The position numbers and the translations under genes are program-made. The notes under the pieces were generated by a model, which saw nothing but the letters and a program-made list of their open reading frames with translations, had not been told where the DNA came from and did no database searches. Positions 55,857 through 64,000 of a DNA stretch of 64,000 nucleotides are shown here, in pieces; position 1 is the first letter of the stretch; each line of letters begins with the position of its first letter. This DNA comes from Mycobacterium colombiense (GTDB lineage Bacteria; Actinomycetota; Actinomycetes; Mycobacteriales; Mycobacteriaceae): positions 17,398 through 81,397 of the forward strand of contig NZ_QMEU01000013.1 in assembly GCF_003284975.1 (NCBI RefSeq), given 5' to 3'.

Positions 55857-55949
55857 CTCCGGTAGTGAGCGAAGCCCTGTGCTCCACTCTCTACCTACTC
55901 GACGAACCGCGCAGCGCCAATCCGACAGGCGCGCGGATGTCAGGACGGA

Positions 55950-56846
55950 CTAGTTCGAGGCACCCGGCTTGAGGTAGGTGACCAGGCTGACATCGAGCAT
56001 CTCGTCGGCGAAGTAGTGCTCGCAGCCGCGCAGGTACTTGATGTAGCGGTTATACACCTCTTCGGAGGTGACCTCGATGGCCTTCTCCCGGTTCGACTCC
56101 AGTGTGTCGCCCCAGATGTGCAGCGTCTTGATGTAGTGCGGCCGCAGCGAAAGCGGTTCGGGCACAACGAATCCCGCCTTCTCGCCATGATCGACCATCA
56201 TCTGGGTGGACGGCAGCCGGCCGCCCGGGAAGATCTCGGTGACGATGAACTTGATGAACCGCGCCGTCTCGAACGTCAGCTTCTTGCCACGGGCGTGCAG
56301 GTCGCTGGGGTGATAACTGACGCTGCTCTGGACGGTCATCCGGCCATCGTCGGGCATGATGTCGAACGTCCGTTTGAAGAAGTCGTCGTAGTTCTCGTGG
56401 CCGAAGTGCTCGAAGGCCTCGATCGACACGATGCGGTCGACGGGCTCGTTGAAGTCCTCCCAGTTCTGCAGGCGCACCTCCCGCGAACGGTCGCTGTCGA
56501 CGGAACCGAGCAGCGCCTCGGCGCGGGCGTGCTGGTTCTTCGACAGCGTCAGGCCGATGACGTTGACGTCGAACCGCTCGACGGCGCGCTTCATGGTGGT
56601 GCCCCACCCGCAGCCGATGTCCAGCAGGGTCATGCCCGGCTTGAGGTCCAGCTTGTCCAGGTTCAGGTCGATCTTGGCGTACTGGGCCTCTTCCAGGCTC
56701 ATGTCGTCGCGCTCGAAGTACGCGCAGCTGTAGATCCGGGACGGATCCTGGAACAGGCCGAAGAAGTCGTCGGAGACGTCGTAATGCGCCTGGATGTCCT
56801 CCGAACGCGTCCGCGTCTTCGTCGGGCTAGTCGGTTGCTCAGCCAT
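55950..56846 (-). CDS. mmaA4: Hydroxymycolate synthase MmaA4 (methyltransferase)
   Basis: A 298-residue SAM-dependent enzyme that introduces the methyl and hydroxyl groups leading to keto- and methoxy-mycolates. The N-terminus [23 protein letters not shown] motif [34 protein letters not shown] and the tail [20 protein letters not shown] match M. tuberculosis MmaA4. ATG 56846 ([14 protein letters not shown]) is the preferred start, matching the homologue; GTG 56876 is in frame upstream. Loss of this enzyme gives thiacetazone resistance in M. tuberculosis, because it is needed to activate or position the drug effect. It is separated by 268 bases from mmaA1. Confidence 0.92.
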   Translation of the reverse strand: MAEQPTSPTKTRTRSEDIQAHYDVSDDFFGLFQDPSRIYSCAYFERDDMSLEEAQYAKIDLNLDKLDLKPGMTLLDIGCGWGTTMKRAVERFDVNVIGLTLSKNQHARAEALLGSVDSDRSREVRLQNWEDFNEPVDRIVSIEAFEHFGHENYDDFFKRTFDIMPDDGRMTVQSSVSYHPSDLHARGKKLTFETARFIKFIVTEIFPGGRLPSTQMMVDHGEKAGFVVPEPLSLRPHYIKTLHIWGDTLESNREKAIEVTSEEVYNRYIKYLRGCEHYFADEMLDVSLVTYLKPGASN

Positions 56847-57114
56847 TTTCGTCCTGTTCTCCTGGATGAGATCCACTTCCTACAACCCGCGCACCCAGCC
56901 GAGGGTCAAGGTTGACCAGCAACGATACCCAACGTCGAGGCGTGCTTCGGCAAGGGTGCAAGTGCGCGTCGTGGAGCCGACCGCGGTTACGAAGTCTACT
57001 TTTCCAGGGGGAACTGGTTGACGTCCACCCAGCCTGGATTTCGATCGCCAAATCGTTGCGAAGGGGATCGTTCGGTTCAGCCGATGCCGCAAGCCGCGCG
57101 CCGGGGCGGGCCCG

Positions 57115-58969
<1,855 letters not shown>

Positions 58970-58979
58970 CAGAAAGCTC

Positions 58980-60326
58980 CTATACCTCGATGTCGGAGGA
59001 GTGCTCGCGGCTGACTTCGACCATGAAGTTCGCGAAATAGCCCGTCAGTTGCGGATCCGACATCATCTGCCACTTGGGCGCCAGCAACTTCATGTACCGC
59101 TCGACGTAGAGGAATTGCTTGCCGATCAGCACCAGCTCGCGGGGGAGCTTGACGTCGTAGGCGTCGGCCAGCGCCGACAGCTGCCGGCCGATGTCCGCGT
59201 AGGACATGTCGCCCAGGGTCTGCATGGTCAGCGGGGTGGCGAACTTCTCCAAATCCTTGGCGGCCTCGGCCTCCGGCTTCATGGTGCCGACGGCGCCCAT
59301 CAGCACCACGATCTTGCCCGCCGCGGCGTGGTCCTTCTTGACCAGCAGCGCGTACACCAGCTCGCGCAGCAACCAGCGGGTGCGGGGATCGATGCGGCCC
59401 ATGATCCCGAAGTCGAAGAAGACGATGCGACCCTGGTCGTCGACGTAGAGGTTCCCCGCGTGCAGGTCGCCGTGGAACAACCCGTGCCGCAGCCCGCCCT
59501 CGAACAGTGAGAACAGCAGCGCCTTGACCAGCTCGGTGCCGTCGAACCCGGCCCTGCGGATGGCGGCGACGTCGTCGATGCGGATGCCGTGCACCCGCTC
59601 CATCGTCAGCACCCGGTCGCTGGTGAAGTCCCAGAACACCTGCGGTACCCGGATGTTCTTGCCGAGCGGGGAGGCATGCAGGTGCGCCACCCACGCCTCC
59701 ATCGACTGCGCCTCCAGCCGGAAGTTCAGCTCCTCGGCCAGGTTGTCGGAGAAGTCGGCGACCACGTCTTGCGCCGAGAGCCGGCGGCCCAGCTTGGCCA
59801 GTTCGACGGCCTGGGCGAAACGCTTGAGGATCTGCAGGTCGGCCGCGACCCGGCGCCGGATGCCGGGGCGCTGGATCTTGACGACGACCTCCTCGCCGGT
59901 GTGCAGGGTGGCGTAGTGCACCTGCGCGATCGACGCCGACGCGAACGGCGTCTCGTCCCATTTGGCGAACAACTCGGACGGGTCGCCGCCGAGATCCTCG
60001 ACGAAAAGCTTGTGCACTTCCTCGGAATCGGCGGGCGGCACCCGGTCGAGCAGCCCGCGGAACTCGCGGGACAGCGATTCGCCGAACGCCCCGGGACTGG
60101 ACGCGATGATCTGTCCGAACTTGACGTACGTCGGCCCCAGGTCGGCGAAGGTCTGCGGGAGCTGCTTGATCGCCTTCTGCTGCCACGGGCCGCGACCCGG
60201 CAGCTTGGTGATGATGCGAGCGGCGGTGCGGGTGACCTGCCAACCTGTCACGGCGACCCGGGCCGCTTCGACCGGCAACGGCACCCGGTCGAGCTTGGCC
60301 CCCTCTCGGTGTTTGGTAGAGCTCAT
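58980..60326 (-). CDS. ABC1/UbiB-type atypical kinase
   Basis: A 448-residue ABC1 (UbiB/COQ8) family protein, an atypical kinase or ATPase linked to quinone or lipid metabolism. The KxGQ motif appears as YVKFGQIIASSPGAF and the ABC1 nucleotide-binding segments as SIAQVHYATL and VVVKIQRPGI. The catalytic loop is FHGDLHAGNLYVDDQG and the metal-binding motif FFDFGIMGRI. The key catalytic residues are intact. The start is ATG 60326. Rv0647c in M. tuberculosis is the same gene; its role is not settled. Confidence 0.92.
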   Translation of the reverse strand: MSSTKHREGAKLDRVPLPVEAARVAVTGWQVTRTAARIITKLPGRGPWQQKAIKQLPQTFADLGPTYVKFGQIIASSPGAFGESLSREFRGLLDRVPPADSEEVHKLFVEDLGGDPSELFAKWDETPFASASIAQVHYATLHTGEEVVVKIQRPGIRRRVAADLQILKRFAQAVELAKLGRRLSAQDVVADFSDNLAEELNFRLEAQSMEAWVAHLHASPLGKNIRVPQVFWDFTSDRVLTMERVHGIRIDDVAAIRRAGFDGTELVKALLFSLFEGGLRHGLFHGDLHAGNLYVDDQGRIVFFDFGIMGRIDPRTRWLLRELVYALLVKKDHAAAGKIVVLMGAVGTMKPEAEAAKDLEKFATPLTMQTLGDMSYADIGRQLSALADAYDVKLPRELVLIGKQFLYVERYMKLLAPKWQMMSDPQLTGYFANFMVEVSREHSSDIEV

Positions 60327-60367
60327 CAGTGCAGTGTGCCAAATGGGCGCGGATGAGTCCCAATCCT

Positions 60368-60982
60368 CTAACCCGAGCGCTCACCGCTTTCGCTGCGTTG
60401 CCAGGGCTGCACCCAGCCCTCGATCGCCCAGCCCTCCCGCGCGGCGATCAGCTCGTACATGGTGGCGCCGTCGATCGTCTCCCTGATGATGTCGGCGTGC
60501 CCGGCGTGCCGGGCCAGCTCGTTGATCACGTGCAGGATCACCCACCGCACCGACCAGGCCCGCTGGTCCTCGGGAAACCACGGGATGTCCCGCGGGACGG
60601 GCACCGCGGCGTCCAGGTCCGCGGACTCCACCAGCTGCAGCGTCGTCGCGTTCTGGGCCTGGAACGCGTCCAGCAGCCCGGCCAGCGTCTCGTCGGGCCG
60701 CATCACGTGCTGATCGGCGAACTCCCTGCTGATCTGCTCGAACGGGCGGGGGTCTTTCGGCGGCGCGCCGGGCGCGGCGGCCACCCTCGCCATCCAGGTG
60801 CGCTGCATGCCGGTGGCGTGCTTGACCAGCCCGCCGATCGACAGCGCGCTGACCGAGGGCGTGGAGCGGGCCTGATCGTCGGTGAGGCCGTGGCTGACCG
60901 CGAAATACGCGCTCTGGTGGTAGGCCAAAAATCCGCGCAGCGCGCTGCGTTCGTCGGCCACCGGCGGGGCGAGGGCGGGCAT
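60368..60982 (-). CDS. DinB superfamily protein (DUF664-like), copy 1
   Basis: A 204-residue four-helix-bundle protein of the DinB/YfiT group. ERSALRGFLAYHQSAYF forms the first helix, SIGGLVKHATGMQRTWM carries a metal-ligand His, and VILHVINELARHAGHADIIRE the other two. Such proteins bind a metal and are often mycothiol-dependent S-transferases in actinobacteria (family knowledge). The start is ATG 60982, one base after the stop of the preceding DinB-like gene. Confidence 0.85.
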   Translation of the reverse strand: MPALAPPVADERSALRGFLAYHQSAYFAVSHGLTDDQARSTPSVSALSIGGLVKHATGMQRTWMARVAAAPGAPPKDPRPFEQISREFADQHVMRPDETLAGLLDAFQAQNATTLQLVESADLDAAVPVPRDIPWFPEDQRAWSVRWVILHVINELARHAGHADIIRETIDGATMYELIAAREGWAIEGWVQPWQRSESGERSG

Positions 60983-60983
60983 G

Positions 60984-61505
60984 TCAATCCTTCCTGTTGT
61001 GGACGTAGAGGTCGCGCATGCAAGCGATTTCGGCGCCGTGATGGATCGCTTCTCGATTGATGTGCAAAATTAGCTCGGTCAGCGGGTAGTCGGCGTATGG
61101 CCCTTCGGACGCGCCGCAGCGGCGGGTCAGGTCGGCGGCGGATAACGAGCGCACGCCAGTGATCCAGCTGGCGTACGTCTCGTCGAGTTGCCGCAGTGCG
61201 GTGGCAGCCTCGGTCGCATAGTCCCAACTCTGGTAGTCGGCCGGCGGTCCGCCGAAATGGTGATGGGCACGCATCGCGAATACGCCGACGATGACGTGTG
61301 CCATGCGCCACGCGATCGTGGTGAACGGTGCCGGGCTGGGCGCCGGGAAGGCGAAATCGATCGACCCATCCGGATGCACGGTCCAGCAGTCGGGCACGGG
61401 CTGCCATAAGTACTCGTCGTCGGTCAGACCGTCCAGGCGCGGGCGCAGTTGGTTGCGCCAGTGCCAGTCGAGTTGATCGGCCAGTTGGGTGGTCAGATCC
61501 GCCAT
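60984..61505 (-). CDS. DinB superfamily protein, copy 2
   Basis: A 173-residue DinB-fold protein. LADQLDWHWRNQLRPRLDGL and WRMAHVIVGVFAMRAHHHFG carry the His-containing helices, and LILHINREAIHHGAEIACMRD the third metal ligand region. It forms a tight pair with the other DinB-like gene. The WQPVPDCWTV motif is typical of mycothiol-dependent enzymes in this fold. The start is ATG 61505, divergent from the GH38 gene. Confidence 0.85.
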   Translation of the reverse strand: MADLTTQLADQLDWHWRNQLRPRLDGLTDDEYLWQPVPDCWTVHPDGSIDFAFPAPSPAPFTTIAWRMAHVIVGVFAMRAHHHFGGPPADYQSWDYATEAATALRQLDETYASWITGVRSLSAADLTRRCGASEGPYADYPLTELILHINREAIHHGAEIACMRDLYVHNRKD

Positions 61506-61550
61506 GACGGTCAGCTTTCCAGCAACCCTGCGTCGCCGTAAGGTGCGGGC

Positions 61551-64000
61551 ATGCAGGTGACTTCGGTGGCCTCGACCGATCTGTTCGTCGGACCGCCGGA
61601 CGCCCCGCTGCAGCTGGTGCGGGTCACCCTCGCGGGGGTAAGCGGGCCGGCGCGGGTCCGCATCGACGGGGACGGTCTGACGGGGGAAGCGGTCGCCGAT
61701 CTCGGCGACGAGGTCGTCGAGGTCCCCGTCACCGTTCACCGTCCCGTCGTCGGGCAACGCCGCCCGGCGCGGGCGCACGTCGGCGGTCAGCGGCTGCCGT
61801 TCGAGTTCACCGTGGCCGAGCCCGGCTGGACCATGTTCATGGTCAGCCACTTCCACTACGACCCGGTGTGGTGGAACACTCAGGGCGCCTACACCAGCGA
61901 GTGGACCGAAGACCCGCCGGGGCGGGCCCGCCAGCGCAACGGCTTCGACCTGGTGCACGCGCATCTGGAGATGGCGCGCCGCGATCCCGACTACAAGTTC
62001 GTGCTGGCCGAGGTCGATTACCTCAAGCCGTACTGGGACACCCGCCCCGAAGACCGGGCCGACCTGCGCCGGTTCATCGACCAGGGCCGCGTCGAGGTGA
62101 TGGGCGGCACCTACAACGAACCCAACACCAACCTCACCAGCCCGGAAACGACGATTCGGAACCTGGTGCACGGCATGGGTTTTCAGCGCCACGTCGTGGG
62201 GGCTGACCCGGCTACCGCCTGGCAGCTGGACGTGTTCGGCCACGACCCGCAGTTCCCGGGCATGGCCGCCGATGCCGGGCTGACGTCGAGTTCGTGGGCC
62301 AGGGGACCGCACCACCAGTGGGGTCCCGCGCTGGGCGACGGCGACGTGGAGCGCATGCAGTTCGCCAGCGAGTTCGAATGGATCTCGCCGTCGGGCCGCG
62401 GGCTGCTCACCCACTACATGCCGGCGCACTATTCGGCGGGTTGGTGGATGGACTCCGCGGCGTCGCTGGGCGAGGCCGAGGAGGCCACGTGCGAGCTCTT
62501 CGACCAGCTCAAGAAGGTCGCGTTGACCCGCAACGTGTTGCTGCCGGTCGGCACCGACTACACCCCGCCCAACAAGTGGGTCACCGAGATCCACCGCGAC
62601 TGGGCCGCCCGCTACACGTGGCCGCGGTTCGTGTGCGCGGTACCCAGCGAGTTCTTCGCGGCGGTGCGTGCCGACCTGGCGCGGCGCGACTGCGTGCCGT
62701 CGCCGCAAACCCGGGACATGAACCCGATCTACACCGGCAAGGACGTGTCCTACATCGACACCAAGCAGGCCAACCGGGCCGCCGAGAACGCCGTCCTGGC
62801 GGCCGAGCGTTTCGCGGTGTTCGCCGGGCTGCTGACCGGCGCCCCCTACCCGCAGGCCGCGCTGGCCAAGGCGTGGGTGCAGCTGGTCTACGGCGCGCAC
62901 CACGACGCCATCACCGGGTCGGAATCCGACCAGGTCTATCTGGACCTGCTGACCGGATGGCGCGACGCCTGGGAGCTGGGCCGCGCGGCCCGCGACAGCG
63001 CGCTGGCCCTGCTGTCCGGCGCCGTCAGCGGGGGCGACGTGGTCGTGTGGAACCCGCTGACCTGCCCGCGCACCGACGTCGTCACCGCCCACCTCGACCG
63101 GCCGGTCGGCGCCGGGGTCCGGGTGCTCGACGCCGACGGTGCCGAGTTGGCGGCGCACGTCGAGCACGGCGGGCGCTCGGTCAGCTGGTTGGCCCGCGAG
63201 GTGCCGTCGCTGGGCTGGCGGGCGTACCGGCTGGTGCCCGGGGCCGGAGGCGGACCGGCCGGCTGGGAACCGGTGCCGGGAACGGCGATCCGCAACGAGC
63301 ACTACCGGATCGAGGTCGACCCGGCGCGCGGCGGGGGCGTCGCCTCGCTGATCCAGGACGGACGCGAACTGATCGCAGACGGGCGGGTGGGCAACGAGCT
63401 CGCCGTCTACGAGGAATACCCGGCGCACCCGAGCCAGGGTGAGGGCCCGTGGCATCTGCTGCCCAAGGGGCCGGTGGTGTGCTCGTCGGAAGGCCCCGCA
63501 GACGTGCGGGCCTTGCACGGGCCGCTGGGCCAGCGGGTGGTGGTGCGGGGCCGGATCGGGTCGCTGCTGCGCTACACCCAAACCCTGACGTTGTGGCGCG
63601 GGGTCGCGCGGGTGGACTGCCGCACCACGATCGACGAGTTCACCGGCGCCGACCAGTTGGTGCGGCTGCGCTGGCCGTGCCCGGTGCCGGGCGCCATGCC
63701 GGTCAGCGAGGTGGGCGACGCCGTCATCGGCCGCGGTTTCGCCCTGCTGCACGACGGATCGCACGCCGTGGACACCGCCCGGCACCTGTGGACCCTGGAC
63801 AACCCGGCGTACGGCTGGTTCGGCCTGTCCTCTGCGGCCCGGGTCCGGATCTCGGGCGCCGACGTGCGGGCGCTGTCGGTCGCCGAGGTGGTGTCGCCGA
63901 CGGAGACGCTGTCTGGGCCGCTGGCCCGGGAGCTGATGGTCGCGCTGGTCCGCGCCGGCGTCACGGCCACCTGCGGCGGCGCCGACAAGCCGCGCTACGG
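61551..64000 (+). CDS. GH38 family alpha-mannosidase (3' end outside window)
   Basis: A glycoside hydrolase 38 alpha-mannosidase, at least 816 residues long and continuing past the window. The zinc-binding site HFHYDPVWW corresponds to the usual His-x-x-Asp-Pro-x-Trp pattern, and WQLDVFGHDPQFPG holds the catalytic nucleophile Asp. TYNEPNTNLTSPET and YGAHHDAITGSES are further GH38 blocks. The later region (GRIRN-like AIRNEHYRIEVDP) is the C-terminal beta domain. There is no signal peptide, so it is cytoplasmic. It matches Rv0648 by order. The start is ATG 61551. Confidence 0.93.
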   Translation, partial: MQVTSVASTDLFVGPPDAPLQLVRVTLAGVSGPARVRIDGDGLTGEAVADLGDEVVEVPVTVHRPVVGQRRPARAHVGGQRLPFEFTVAEPGWTMFMVSHFHYDPVWWNTQGAYTSEWTEDPPGRARQRNGFDLVHAHLEMARRDPDYKFVLAEVDYLKPYWDTRPEDRADLRRFIDQGRVEVMGGTYNEPNTNLTSPETTIRNLVHGMGFQRHVVGADPATAWQLDVFGHDPQFPGMAADAGLTSSSWARGPHHQWGPALGDGDVERMQFASEFEWISPSGRGLLTHYMPAHYSAGWWMDSAASLGEAEEATCELFDQLKKVALTRNVLLPVGTDYTPPNKWVTEIHRDWAARYTWPRFVCAVPSEFFAAVRADLARRDCVPSPQTRDMNPIYTGKDVSYIDTKQANRAAENAVLAAERFAVFAGLLTGAPYPQAALAKAWVQLVYGAHHDAITGSESDQVYLDLLTGWRDAWELGRAARDSALALLSGAVSGGDVVVWNPLTCPRTDVVTAHLDRPVGAGVRVLDADGAELAAHVEHGGRSVSWLAREVPSLGWRAYRLVPGAGGGPAGWEPVPGTAIRNEHYRIEVDPARGGGVASLIQDGRELIADGRVGNELAVYEEYPAHPSQGEGPWHLLPKGPVVCSSEGPADVRALHGPLGQRVVVRGRIGSLLRYTQTLTLWRGVARVDCRTTIDEFTGADQLVRLRWPCPVPGAMPVSEVGDAVIGRGFALLHDGSHAVDTARHLWTLDNPAYGWFGLSSAARVRISGADVRALSVAEVVSPTETLSGPLARELMVALVRAGVTATCGGADKPRY

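Noticed and set aside
60984..63785. A 933-residue minus-strand open frame
   Set aside because: Only its last part (60984-61505) is a real DinB gene. The rest is antisense to the GH38 mannosidase, with His/Arg/Gly-rich composition typical of GC-rich shadow frames.

Overview
The window is a GC-rich (roughly two-thirds G+C by eye), gene-dense stretch of a Mycobacterium chromosome, most likely a slow grower. Gene content and order match, from memory, the M. tuberculosis block from Rv0565c to Rv0648. Signature genes include lpqN, a GH92 mannosidase, recC-recB-recD, echA3, rpmG, hadA-hadB-hadC, secE-nusG-rplK-rplA, mycolate methyltransferases, lipG, an ABC1 kinase and a GH38 mannosidase. The mce2 operon and most of the toxin-antitoxin genes I recall from that part of M. 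tuberculosis are absent, and several other modules are inserted.

Layout. 1-2.1 kb: a flavin monooxygenase (cut by the window edge), a YajQ protein and tRNA-Tyr. 2.3-5.2 kb: a three-gene module of a small helical protein, a large hydrolase with a helical N-terminus and a lipoprotein. 5.1-16.7 kb: accessory metabolism and transport (DMT transporter, a double-length Lrp/AsnC regulator divergent from an SDR-luciferase-like pair, GRAM protein, molybdopterin oxidoreductase, divergent NRAMP transporter, lipoprotein, NYN-LOTUS protein, hydrolase). 16.7-17.8 kb: a decayed CYP125-like P450. 17.9-24.5 kb: FUSC membrane protein, galT, a broken galK, Mut7-C protein, PAS-ANTAR protein and an F420-type reductase. 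24.5-30.4 kb: lpqN divergent from a GH92 mannosidase, then a flippase-like membrane protein. 30.6-34.9 kb: tandem methyltransferases, a 13E12-type HNH protein, a TVP38-type membrane protein and a DUF2235 remnant. 34.9-43.2 kb: recC-recB-recD. 43.3-48.9 kb: a cyclopropane synthase-like gene, nitroreductase, a frameshifted methyltransferase, cyanase, echA3, a membrane protein, a metallo-beta-lactamase-fold hydrolase and a VapB-like orphan. 49.1-53.9 kb: tRNA-Thr, tRNA-Met, rpmG, hadABC, tRNA-Trp, secE, nusG, rplK, rplA. 53.9-64 kb: an inserted ECF sigma factor/YCII pair, mmaA4, mmaA1, lipG, ABC1 kinase, two DinB-fold proteins and a GH38 mannosidase cut by the right edge.

How it fits together. 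The right-hand core couples translation and secretion genes with mycolic acid biogenesis: HadABC dehydrates the growing meromycolate chain and the MmaA enzymes decorate it. LpqN, the two mannosidases and the flippase-like protein suggest further envelope lipid and glycan work. The most interesting observations are the hydrolase-lipoprotein module at 2.3-5.2 kb, which resembles a type VII lipase effector with a lipoprotein partner, and a natural serine at HadA position 61, the thiacetazone/isoxyl target cysteine of M. tuberculosis. Four loci are disrupted: a CYP125-like gene, galK, a methyltransferase and a DUF2235 gene. The two P450 deletions and the galK deletion are larger than single-base errors and look real. 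The remaining single-base shifts could be sequencing errors.
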